Assembly (NCBI RefSeq): GCF_036898095.1
Contig: NC_090746.1
Location: 50,797,069-50,861,068 of the forward strand
Reading direction: 5' to 3'
Length of the DNA stretch: 64,000 nucleotides
Source of the DNA: Palaemon carinicauda
Lineage: Eukaryota > Arthropoda > Malacostraca > Decapoda > Palaemonidae
Of the stretch, positions 20,737 to 29,634 are shown one piece after another (within the stretch, counting starts at the first letter, position 1; each line of letters opens with the position of its first letter). Position numbers and translations under genes: made by a program. The notes under the pieces were generated by a model that saw only the letters and a list, made by a program, of their open reading frames with translations, ran no database searches and was not told the DNA's origin.

Positions 20737-22615
20737 AGTGCTTCCGGTGGGAGGAAGACTCCGCCAATTCCAGGATCGTTGGACCTTCGATCCCTGGGCA
20801 CACAGCATCATCAAGAACGGTCTAGGCTGGAGTTGGACGCAACCACCCCCAATCTTCCAGCAGTTCTTCCAGCAATCGACCCCCCTTCTGGAAGAATATG
20901 TTCTAGACCTCTTGAACAAGAAGGTGATAAGGAAGGTAAAGTCCACCAGGTTCCAAGGGAGACTGTTTTGCGTTCCCAAGAAGGACTCAGACAAACTCAG
21001 AGTCATTCTGGACTTATCCCCCCTCAACAAGTTCATAGAGAACAACAAATTCAAGATGCTGACGCTTCAACAAATAAGGACCCTTCTGCCTCAAGGTTCC
21101 TACACGGTCTCTATAGACCTGGCGGATGCCTATTGGCACATTCCAATGAACCATCACGCTTCCTCCTACCTAGGGTTTCGACTCCAAAGGAAAAGCTACG
21201 CCTTCCGGGCCATGCCATTCGGCCTCAATGTGGCCCCTCGGATCTTCACAAAACTGGCGGATGCCATAGTACAACAGCTCCGCCTAAGAAACGTCCAGGT
21301 GATGGCCTACCTCGACGATTGGCTAGTCTGGGCTCCATCGCCCGAAAAGTGTGCAAAGTCTTGCAACGAAGTTACCCAGTACCTAGAACACCTGGGATTC
21401 AAGATCAACGAGAAGAAATCTCGCCTCTCTCCAGCTCAGAAGTTTCAGTGGTTGGGAATCCACTGGAATCTTCAGTCACACCGCCTTTCCATCCCCCAGA
21501 AGAAAAGGAAGGAAATAGCAGGGTCTGTCAAGCGACTACTGAAATCCAAACGCATTTCAAGACGGCAGCAGGAACGAGTTCTAGGCTCTCTACAATTCGC
21601 CTCAGTGACAAACCCAGTGCTTCGTGCACAGCTAAAGGATGCCGCGGGAGTCTGGAGACGCTCGGCATCCATCGCTCGAAGAGACCTCAAGAGACGGCTT
21701 CCAAACAGACTTCGACGCCTCCTAAAGCCGTGGTCGGAAGCAAAGGCCCTGAAAAGGTCCATTCCTCTCCAACACCCTCCTCCATCACTCAACATCCACA
21801 CGGATGCCTCACTGGAAGGCTGGGGAGGTCACTCCCACCTGAAACAGGCTCAAGGTACCTGGTCTCCACTATTCAAGACGTTCCACATAAACATCTTGGA
21901 GGCCATGGCGGTCCTTCTAACTCTGAAGAAGTTATCCCCGCCGCCCTCGATCCACATCCGTCTAACCCTAGACAACTCGGTGGTAGTTCGTTGTCTCAAT
22001 CGCCAAGGCTCATGATCGCCCCAGATAAATCAGGTGCTTCTCCCAATCTTCCGTCTGGCGGAGAAGAAGAAGTGGCACCTGTCTGCAGTTCACCTACAAG
22101 GATTCCGCAATGTGACAGCGGATGCTCTATCTCGGACAAACCCGATAGAGTCGGAATGGTCTCTAGACGCAAGATCGTTCTCCTTCATCTCTCACCAAGT
22201 CCCAGAACTTCAGATAGATCTCTTTGCAACGAGCGACAACAATCAACTTCCTCTGTACGTAGCCCCGTACGAGGACCCCAAAGCAGAAGCGGTGGACGCC
22301 ATGTCACTGGACTGGAACAGGTGGTCCAAGATATACCTGTTCCCTCCCACCAACCTTCTGTTGAAAGTCCTCTCCAAACTGAGAACCTTCAAAGGGACAG
22401 CGGCCCTAGTGGCTCCCAAGTGGCCCCGGAGCAACTGGTACCCCCTGGTCCTGGAGCTGCAGCCCAAGCTGATCCCTCTCCCGGGCCCAGTTCTCTCTCA
22501 ACAAGTACAGAAGTCGACTGTCTTCGCTTCATCATCAAAAATCAAGGACCTTCATCTCATGATTTTCTCTCCCTTGCCGCAAAGAAGAGGTTTGGGATCT
22601 CGAAGAAAAGTCTAG
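20420..22615 (+). CDS. DIRS alpha reverse transcriptase / RNase H / methyltransferase-like frame, one in-frame stop
   Basis: Copies the element RNA into DNA. RT motif A is SIDLADAYWHIP (Asp near residue 232) and motif C is YLDDW (near 297). RNase H follows with HTDASLEGWGG (~460), HINILEAM and LTLDNSVVVRCL. A TGA at 22013-22015 interrupts between this and the last RNase H block (NVTADALSR, near 22115). The end (22180-22510) has DLFATSDNNQLPLYVAP, LFPPTNLLLKVL and APKWPRSNWYP, the part of DIRS polyproteins compared with Dam-type adenine methyltransferases; the usual N/D-PP-Y/F motif reads FPPT. The true start is unclear: the frame overlaps gag by ~300 bp, and recognisable RT sequence starts near 20745. 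Apart from the stop the frame is clean. Confidence 0.85.
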
Positions 22616-23547
22616 ACTTCCTAGAGGAATACAAGACCGAATCCACGAGACGGCAATATGAATCATCCTGGAGGAAATGGGTCTCCTTTGTCAAGGCAAA
22701 AAATCCTAAAGAAATCACCATTGATTTCTGTATGTCCTTCTTCATTCACCTTCATGGACAAGGATTAGCAGCCAATACGATTTCAACCTGCAAATCGGCC
22801 TTGGCTAGACCAATTCTATATGCTTTCCAAATTGATCTGTCCAACGACATCTTTAACAAATTACCAAAAGCATGTGCTCGCCTACGTCCAGCACCCCCTC
22901 CGAAACCGATCTCCTGGTCACTAGACAAGGTACTCCATTTCGCCTCCAACTTGGACAACGATTCATGCCCCCTCAAGGATCTGACTCAGAAAGTTATATT
23001 CTTATTTGCTCTCGCTTCGGGAGCTCGAGTCAGCGAAATAGTGGCATTATCAAGAGAAGAGGGACACATCCTGTTTACCGATTCAGGAGAAGTGACCCTC
23101 TCCCCTAATCCGACGTTTCTCGCTAAAAACGAATTACCCACCAAAAGATGGGGCCCTTGGAGAATATGCCCCCTGAAGGAGGATGTCTCTCTATGTCCAG
23201 TAGAGAGTCTCAAGGTCTATCTTCGCAGAACTTCGAACTTTGGTGGAGGCCAACTCTTCAAAGGAGAAACATCGGGCAGCGACTTGTCACTGAAACAATT
23301 AAGAGCGAAAATCACCTACTTCATTCGCAGAGCGGATCCGAACAGTACACCCGCTGGTCATGATCCTAGAAAAGTGGCATCTTCTCTGAACTTCTTTCAG
23401 AGCATGGACTTTGAAAGCCTTAAGAACTTTACGGGCTGGAAGTCCTCGCGAGTTTTCTTTAAACATTATGCGAAACAAGTGCACGAAGTCAAACATTTTG
23501 TGGTAGCCGCAGGTAGTGTTATGAAACCTGCACCTAACTCAGCGTAG
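20779..23547 (+). CDS. DIRS alpha tyrosine recombinase (922-codon frame)
   Basis: Recombinase that integrates the circular DNA of DIRS elements in place of a DDE integrase. The recognisable enzyme begins near 22500: core-binding region (STRRQYESSWRKWV, GQGLAANTISTCKSAL), then the catalytic domain with R750 (SGARVSEIVAL), H861 and R864 (GHDPRKVASS) and nucleophile Y897 (VFFKHYAKQV). All four tetrad residues are present. It ends at TAG 23545-23547. The frame is the same as gag, −1 relative to RT. Upstream it stays open through the whole RT region; that ~570-residue part is Ser/Pro/Arg-rich and resembles nothing known. The start codon is therefore uncertain. Confidence 0.85.
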   Translation: MDLRSLGTQHHQERSRLELDATTPNLPAVLPAIDPPSGRICSRPLEQEGDKEGKVHQVPRETVLRSQEGLRQTQSHSGLIPPQQVHREQQIQDADASTNKDPSASRFLHGLYRPGGCLLAHSNEPSRFLLPRVSTPKEKLRLPGHAIRPQCGPSDLHKTGGCHSTTAPPKKRPGDGLPRRLASLGSIARKVCKVLQRSYPVPRTPGIQDQREEISPLSSSEVSVVGNPLESSVTPPFHPPEEKEGNSRVCQATTEIQTHFKTAAGTSSRLSTIRLSDKPSASCTAKGCRGSLETLGIHRSKRPQETASKQTSTPPKAVVGSKGPEKVHSSPTPSSITQHPHGCLTGRLGRSLPPETGSRYLVSTIQDVPHKHLGGHGGPSNSEEVIPAALDPHPSNPRQLGGSSLSQSPRLMIAPDKSGASPNLPSGGEEEVAPVCSSPTRIPQCDSGCSISDKPDRVGMVSRRKIVLLHLSPSPRTSDRSLCNERQQSTSSVRSPVRGPQSRSGGRHVTGLEQVVQDIPVPSHQPSVESPLQTENLQRDSGPSGSQVAPEQLVPPGPGAAAQADPSPGPSSLSTSTEVDCLRFIIKNQGPSSHDFLSLAAKKRFGISKKSLDFLEEYKTESTRRQYESSWRKWVSFVKAKNPKEITIDFCMSFFIHLHGQGLAANTISTCKSALARPILYAFQIDLSNDIFNKLPKACARLRPAPPPKPISWSLDKVLHFASNLDNDSCPLKDLTQKVIFLFALASGARVSEIVALSREEGHILFTDSGEVTLSPNPTFLAKNELPTKRWGPWRICPLKEDVSLCPVESLKVYLRRTSNFGGGQLFKGETSGSDLSLKQLRAKITYFIRRADPNSTPAGHDPRKVASSLNFFQSMDFESLKNFTGWKSSRVFFKHYAKQVHEVKHFVVAAGSVMKPAPNSA

Positions 23548-24339
23548 AACAGTGAGTTACTTGGGACTCTAACTCTTCGGGTGCCTATGTTGACCCTCGA
23601 GCGATTCATAGTGATGTCTAAAAACACTTAGTGCTTTTATAACTGTTCTTATCCCAGGTGAAATGTCATAGTGTCACACAAGTGCCGCATGCCTTGAGCA
23701 TGATGTGTTGTTTAAAGACTTGCGTTCCTCGAGAACGAGTACCTACTAATCCTGAAATTCCTTTTCAGATTCAAGAGCAAGCCTTTATTTCTATGTACAT
23801 TATTATTACTGTAAATGAACTTTACTTTTGCTGTAAATTATTTAATTTCTGCATTGTGAAATAAAATTTCTATTTTATTACTTATGCGTCTCTTTCAGCT
23901 CCTACCTACTATGAAATACATACTGTCATAGTTTTATTTATTCCTCCTTTCTTATGGTCATGAAGAATTTAAGATGTCTAATCCTAAATTATATTCACCC
24001 TGTCTCAGTAAGGTTCCTACACGAAAACTTACTTCTGATAACCAAGAGATGAACTCTATACACAGTGCCCAACCACCACTGGTCTAATTCAGAATGTTCC
24101 TATACAAATATCAAACATTCTGCTTCATCTCTAAGTTCTTCAAGTTCTTCTGTCAGGATGAATAGCCCTTCAATACCACTTTGACGTCGGCATAGCCCAT
24201 GGGAACTTCCTACCAAAGGGGGGCAGGATACTTCGTTCCTATGGTTCTTTACCTAAGATTACTTTGCTGTTTTGTCAATGCCTAGGCACTTAACACTGGG
24301 GGAAAATCTACCACGATACATTGATTCTCTGGTACTCTT
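23548..24339 (+). other. 3' untranslated region of DIRS alpha
   Basis: No gene. A poly(A) signal AATAAA at 23860-23865 lies 313 bp after the recombinase stop and would end a transcript before the internal complementary region. Confidence 0.5.
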
Positions 24340-24432
24340 CCATCAGGACGCCATGGCTTGAGCCCAAAAAACGGATTTTGAGCGAAGCGAAAAATCTATT
24401 TTTGGGTAAGATAGCCATGGCGTCCTGATGGA
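24340..24432 (+). repeat. internal complementary region of DIRS alpha
   Basis: It joins the reverse complement of the left end (CCATCAGGACGCCATGGC, TTGAGCCC) through AAAAAA to the reverse complement of the right end (CGGATTTTGAGCGAAGCG, AAAAATCTATTTTTGGG). Both halves match the real ends in this element. It therefore preserves the sequence of the circle junction. Confidence 0.9.
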
Positions 24433-24509
24433 CCCTCCCTACTACTTCGTCCAGTTTTGTTCCCACCCTACACAATTGTATCATGGTGATGGGCAGCAAC
24501 TGGCTTCAG

Positions 24510-24898
24510 GATGAAGACGGGCGTGACGTCATCAGAGCGGTGGCGTCCGTTTGTTTACGTCTCGAGTATCAGTAGTAGCCACGAGTGAGATTAGCTGTGG
24601 AACGGCTCCCAGCTATTCTCAGTCCTTACACACCGAAGCATTAACTCTGTTCGGGGTGAAGATAGCTATGTGGCACGTTCAGACATGCGTGTCCCCTGTT
24701 GTATTACGATGTCTTAAAGGGAAACCTTTGAGATACTCGCTCCAGAAGTTAGAATTCTGTGATAACCTGTGGTTAAATTCTCTGGGAATATCTTAGTAGT
24801 CTTATACCCAAGGAAGCTACCAAACAGGAACCTTCCATCAGGACGCCATGGCTATCTCACCCAAAAATAGATTTTTCGCTTCGCTCAAAATCCGTTTT
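24510..24898 (+). repeat. right inverted terminal repeat of DIRS alpha
   Basis: Reverse complement of the left repeat from 24510 (GATGAAGACGGGCGTGACG) to CCTTCCATCAGGACGCCATGG at about 24850. It then carries ~40 bp found only at the right end (ACCCAAAAATAGATTTTTCG to AATCCGTTTT). This left-right asymmetry recurs in the palindromic element at 56076-58165. Confidence 0.9.
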
Positions 24899-25015
24899 AT
24901 CGGCAGTGAATAGCCTAAACTTCGGTAACGAGTTGTCAATATTTTGTCATAGTTTAAACAGTATACATTTGATTTGCAAACATTGGTTTTGTAGAGTAGA
25001 CGGTAAAATAAAATC

Positions 25016-25104
<89 letters not shown>

Positions 25105-25222
25105 ATTATTTTACCGTCTACTCTACAAAACCAATGTTTGCAAATCAAATGTATACTGTTTAAACTATGACAAAATATTGACGACTCGTTACCGAAGTTT
25201 AGGCTATTCACTGCCGATAAAC
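24899..25222. repeat. perfect inverted repeat with (GA)n loop
   Basis: Arms of about 115 bp (24899-25013 and 25107-25221) are almost exact reverse complements and flank a (GA)n run (25017-25098) plus a G run. The 85-codon frames on the two strands share their non-repetitive ends, as expected. The DIRS alpha element inserted at the outer tip of the left arm, so the right arm preserves the empty target (GATAAACGAA, i.e. T3 on the other strand). Confidence 0.9.
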
Positions 25223-25676
25223 GAACCCAGTCTACTCGTGAAAACCTTGAACGCCCAGAGGGAAAAATAAGGCTTTTAAATATACTGTACTAAACAAAAA
25301 TAATGCTCTAATATACCATCATTAACACTACCATTACAATTATCGTAAGGTTGGAGAAAGATAAAGATTGCCGAGAACGTAACCACATTTCTGTTTACAT
25401 TTTGTCAGCTGGACTCAAACAGTTAACAGTTGATTTCATTGTTGATGTGGAATTTTATCCTTAAATAGGCTATTCATTATGAAATTATGTTAATGAAATG
25501 TAATGTTGATATTGTTTTGTAACATTTATTATAAACCACCGTATTTAGGGCTACCAATATACTTAAAAAGACAATAGATTTGATACATTTTGTAGTGCTT
25601 GACTCGCGAACTTTGAACAGCCTCGCAGATACAAAAAAATTTATTTTTGAAAAATAGCGATCGCGGAAAAGGGGAA
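25223..25676. other. remaining body of Tigger D, no gene
   Basis: AT-rich non-coding DNA leading to the right terminal repeat of Tigger D. Confidence 0.4.
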
Positions 25677-25716
25677 TCGTGTAATTCGAACACGCTTAAT
25701 TCGGGACCCTACTGTA

Positions 25717-25960
25717 CCAGGAAAGCAATGGAGACCTTACTCTCAGGCACTCGTACGATCGAGTTTCTTGCCCACCAAGTCTTGAACTTGTGGGCAAACA
25801 CCATCTTGAAATGTCGAGATGCAGTGTCTGAGAGGTTCCACCATCAGGTCCCAAGCGTCGAGATAAATAGGCTCAGACATTCCTCCCTAGAGGGGTCCCA
25901 TCTGTTTGAGCCTAAGGACGTGGAACTTGCTGCTGAGAGATGGAGGAAGTCTCATTGAGA
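25717..25960 (+). pseudogene. DIRS beta gag, C-terminal part
   Basis: The beta gag resumes after the Tigger D insertion: the last readable residues before it are near GFFQGAYS, and the sequence continues with RKAMETLLSGTRTIEFLAHQ. It runs to TGA at 25956-25958. The block LWANTILKCRDAVSERFHHQ and a following basic end are readable without interruption. Confidence 0.6.
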
Positions 25961-26139
25961 CTCCCTCCTCCATAGGGCTTTAACAACTAAGCCCTATAAA
26001 CCTCCAGCACCCCAGCAGTCCTGTCCAACCAAGACCACGACGACGAAACCAGCGGCAAAGACAGTGGTGTCTGTCCTCCAGGGGAGGAAAGAATCCTAGA
26101 GGGAGCAGCCGAAGCTGCAAATGCTAGGGTAGGCACTTC

Positions 26140-27985
26140 CCTTGTGTTTCCACCAGTGGGGGGATGGCTACAAAGTTGCCCAGACAGGTGGAAGAAACTC
26201 GGGTCCGATTCCTTGACAATCTCCGTGATACATCTAGATTATCGCGTCCCGTTCATAACATCTCTACTTCCCCTGACCAGGAATCCAGTGTCATTAGACT
26301 CCCTTACCATGGGATCGGCAAGGGGGTATGCCTTCGGGCAGAAGTCGAGACCCTGTTGAGGAAGGGCGCTCTCCAAGAGGTCCTTGACGGGTTCCCAGGC
26401 TTCTTCAGTCGACTTTTTCTTGTAAGAAAGGCGTCTGGAGGCTGGAGACCAGTCATCGACCTCTCAGCCCTGAACAAGTTTGTCAAACAAACTCCGTTCA
26501 GCATGGAGACGGCAGACACGGTCAGACTAGCAGGAAGACCTCAAGACTTCATGTGTACACTCGACCTAAAGGACGCGTACTTCCAGATCCCAGTCCATCC
26601 GTCTTCAAGGAAGCACTTAAGATTCAGCCTAGTCAACAGAAAGTACCAGTTCCAGGTGCTGTGCTTCGGTCTTTCCACAGTACCCCAAGTTTTCACCAGA
26701 GTGTTTGCCCTAGTGTCATCTTGGGCACAAAGGATTGGCATCCATATCCTCCGTTATCTGGACGACTGGCTAATCCTATCAGACTCGTTGTCAACCTTCC
26801 TTCAACACAGAGACAAACTTCTGAGACTTCCAGGATCTGGGGATCATTTTAATCTCAAGAAGTCTTCTCTGCTTCCTACACAGAGACTGATATAATTAGG
26901 CATGATCATAGACACCAATCTCCTCAAAGCCTTCCCATCAGACAACAGGATAACAAGGCTGAGAAAGGTCGCAAGACCTTTTCTGAGACGAGAAGAACTT
27001 CCAGCCCAAACGTGGTTACGTCTCCTCGGTCACCTTTCGTCGCTGGCCCATCTAGTTCCCAATGGTCACCTCAAGATGAGATCCCTCCAGTGGCAACTCA
27101 AGTCCCAGTGGAATCAAGCTCACGACTCCCCGGACATCTGGATCCCGATGGGATCAGCGGAATTGACAGACCTCCGATGGTGGGTGACAGACGAGAATTT
27201 ACGAAAGGGATTGGACCTTCTCGTCCTTCCCCCGAATTTGATGCTGTTCTCAGACGCTTCAAAAAAAGGGTGGAGGCCCCACGTGCTACACCACACGACC
27301 TTAGGCCTCTGGGCAGAGTCAGAAAAGTACCTCCACATAAATCTCCTAGAGATGAAGGCTGTCTTTCTGGCCCTTCAACAGTTCCAACAGTTCCTGGCAG
27401 GCCACTCAGTGGTGGTGATGAGTGACAACACCACAGTAGTGGCTTACATCAACAAGCAAGGAGGTATTTTTTCACAGCAGCTATCCCATCTAGCAGCAGA
27501 GATACTGAGATGGGCCGAAATCCACTCAATACCACTATTGGCACGCTTCATTCCGGTCAAAAGGAATGTGCTCACCGACAACCTGAGCAGAGCATCTCAG
27601 ATAGTGAGTACCGAGTGGTCTTTGGATCATCTAGTAGCCAAGAAAGCCCTCACTTTGTGGGGTTCTCCGACTGTGGACCTCTTCACAACGGCCCTGTCTC
27701 AGACCCCAAGGCGCTCTGGCAAGATGCTTTCCAACAACGGTGGGACAACATCAACGTTTCCGCCTTTCCCCTGTTCTGTCTGATGAGGAGGGTACTCGAC
27801 AAGACCAGAACATCGGTCAATCTTTCAATGACCCTCATAGCTCCGCTATGGCATCACGCAGATTGGTTTCCGGACCTTCTGCAGCTCCTAACGGAGCCCC
27901 CAAGAGAACTCCCTCCACGAAACAATATACTCAAACAACTACATGCCAACATATTCCACAAAGCCGTAGCTTCGCTATGACTTCA
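26140..27985 (+). pseudogene. DIRS beta RT / RNase H / methyltransferase-like remnant
   Basis: N-terminal VGGWLQSCPDRWKKL (26160) corresponds to the start of the alpha RT. A frameshift near 26290 leads to the frame with RT motifs LDLKDAYFQIP (near 26570) and YLDDW (near 26755). A TAA at 26893-26895 interrupts the thumb. RNase H follows (FSDASKKGW, HINLLEMKAVF, MSDNTTVVAYINKQGG, NVLTDNLSRAS). A frameshift near 27690-27720 puts the methyltransferase-like part (SDPKALWQDAFQQRWDNINV, APLWHHADWFPDLL) in another frame. Three lesions make it inactive, but conservation is high for a dead copy. Confidence 0.85.
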
Positions 27986-28019
27986 CGCCTGGAGGTTATC
28001 CAGCATCTCCTCTCTCAGA

Positions 28020-28458
28020 GAGGATTTTCGTAACAAGTTGCGATTAGGATGGTTGGATACCTGCGTAAGTCATCAGCAGCAGTCCACCAGCCAAAGTGGA
28101 AAGTCTTCTGTGTTTGTTGTCGTGGAAGGGATATCTCTCCACTTGATGCCACTATTCCAGCAATAGCGGAGTTCTTTATGTATTTGTGTGAAGAAATGTG
28201 CCTATCAGTCTCGGCAGTGAAATGCTATCTCTCAGCCTTAAGCCTCGCCTTCAAACTGAAAGGAATGGACATTTCTTCATCGCTAGAACTTTCTTTACTC
28301 ATACCGAGTTATGAACTTACCTGCCCCCAGTCAGAAGTGAAACCTCCCCCATGGAATGTGGTTTGAGTTCTAAGGTCTCTTAAGAGACCTCCCTATGAAC
28401 CATTACACCAGGCAACCGATCGCCACCTGACTTGGAAGATGGTGTTCCTACTAGCTTT
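28020..28458 (+). pseudogene. DIRS beta tyrosine recombinase, N-terminal fragment
   Basis: The frame at 28049-28366 gives the core-binding part (VGYLRKSSAAVHQPKWKVFC, VSAVKCYLSALSLAFKLKG). After a TGA the sequence continues with a piece ending VFLLAF. There the catalytic half is missing, because the sequence switches to minus-strand alpha gag at a shared CTTT (28455-28458). The beta copy at 62990-63930 shows what follows in a longer version. Confidence 0.75.
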
Positions 28459-29625
28459 CCAGTGCCTATCATCGGGGGGAAGAGTAATGGAGAAGGGTCT
28501 GCACTCCTCCAGTGCAGGGCAAGTTTTCCCTTCCTCCACTGCCTTTATGACCGCTGTGAAGGCCTTTTCGATGAAGGGGAAGGTCGCAGAATTTGGCGCA
28601 ACGAAGGTTGGATGCTTCTTGCTATACGCCGGCATCTTGGAGTTAGTGAAACCCCTACTCTTCACCGCCTGAGCTAACATAGCTTGGGCCTTCGCGAGAT
28701 CGAACACAATAACTTCCTTTGGTTCGATCTCCTCCTTTGTGGCTGGTTCGGACCTGAGCCGGACGTAACAGTCCGGATAAGCCTCGAAATTTGGGAAGAA
28801 CTCCACTTCTTCCAGCAAGATAGAGCCAACCCTTTCACTAATGTAAATCTTGCCAGTTGTAATTGGCATATGCTCGGCGTATCTCCATGGGTTAGCTTCC
28901 GAGCAGGTCCTTAACCGAAATCCTTTTCGGTTGCTTAAAGCTGAGACGAGAGTCGTCTGGAATTGTTCTTGAGTTTCTCGTAGCTTCTTTTCCATGAGGG
29001 CTTCAAGCATCTTGAAGACCTCTTGAGTGGCCGATGGAAGAGGGTCCGGGGTGGCAGAAGTCGAAGGAACAGGTTCCTCGGACGGTGCTGGAGTTGCTGG
29101 GGGAGCAGGAGCGACCTCGGTCTCCGAATCAGGGTATTCCACCTGATCTTCCTCATAGTTGAGTTCCTCGCCCATGAGGTTCTTCTCCGTCTCTTCCGAC
29201 ACCTCCGACATACGTTCCACGTTGTCGGAATCAAGATGGCACTCACGCATGGACTGAGCCATGACAACATCAGGTTCCACCACGATCTGGACGGTGGGGA
29301 TCTGATCACGGGGGACAACTGAGTCTTTTGATGCTTTTGGGAAAAGCAAGGCCCTCAAGTCTTCGTTGGGAAGATACGGTCCAATGGCGTTCTTCTGGAA
29401 GCCACGCACCCATTTGCGTAGCTTCTCCCTAGCAATGTCCCTTGCCTCCGTAGAAGGAGGATCGTCGAACGCCTCGACAAGAAGACTTTTGCAGGCTGTA
29501 CAGCTCTGCGGATCCCAATACTTCAAGTCGCCTTTCTTGGCGGAGTAGGGGGCGTGGGTCCGGCACGCCTTGTGCCCGTAGAAGTCCGGGCGCTTCACCC
29601 CGCAGAAGTTACTCTCACACTTCAG
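28455..29625 (-). pseudogene. DIRS alpha gag, truncated, minus strand
   Basis: Homologous to the gag at 18787-20736 from its first residues (KRPDFYGHKACRTHAP) to PPDDRHWK, about 400 of 649 residues. The start is lost: the codon matching the gag ATG reads CTG on the minus strand (29623-29625), and the Cys equivalent to C27 is Tyr. There is a small internal deletion near the EPKKISVKDL segment, but no stop in the body. The 3' two fifths of gag and all later genes are missing at the junction with beta recombinase. Confidence 0.85.
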
Positions 29626-29634
29626 ATACTCCTC

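Larger units (their letters stand above)
16125..24898 (+). mobile_element. near-complete DIRS family alpha retrotransposon
   Basis: All structural parts of a DIRS1-type element are here in order: left inverted terminal repeat (16125-16483), long leader, gag (18787-20736), RT/RNase H/methyltransferase-like frame (to 22615), tyrosine recombinase (to 23547), internal complementary region (24340-24432) and right terminal repeat (24510-24898). Insertion left no target duplication. The number of T residues at the left end (5), right end (4), in the internal copy of the circle junction (6) and in the inferred target (3) adds up as expected for conservative recombinase integration. One stop interrupts the RNase H region, so this copy is probably not autonomous. 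Confidence 0.9.
14009..25714. mobile_element. Tigger/pogo-like non-autonomous element D, split by DIRS alpha
   Basis: The left end starts CAGTAGGGTCCTGAATTATG and the right end is its near reverse complement (TTCGGGACCCTACTG), with TA on both sides (14007-14008 and 25715-25716). TA duplication and CAGT-type ends are hallmarks of the Tc1/mariner-pogo superfamily. Without the DIRS insertion it measures about 2.9 kb and has no transposase frame. The block 14441-14530 is clearly similar to 42400-42490 in Tigger B, so it is a deletion relative of that family. Confidence 0.75.
10620..28458 (+). mobile_element. DIRS family beta element, split by nested insertions
   Basis: The parts read 5' to 3' as gag (10880-14006, continued at 25717-25960), RT/RNase H/methyltransferase-like (26140-27985) and recombinase N-terminus (28020-28458). 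The gag is interrupted by a Tigger-like element at 14009-25714 with a TA on each side, and continues in register after it. The recombinase is cut at 28455-28458, where a minus-strand alpha gag begins. Terminal repeats of beta were not identified. Frameshifts and stops make it inactive. Confidence 0.75.
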
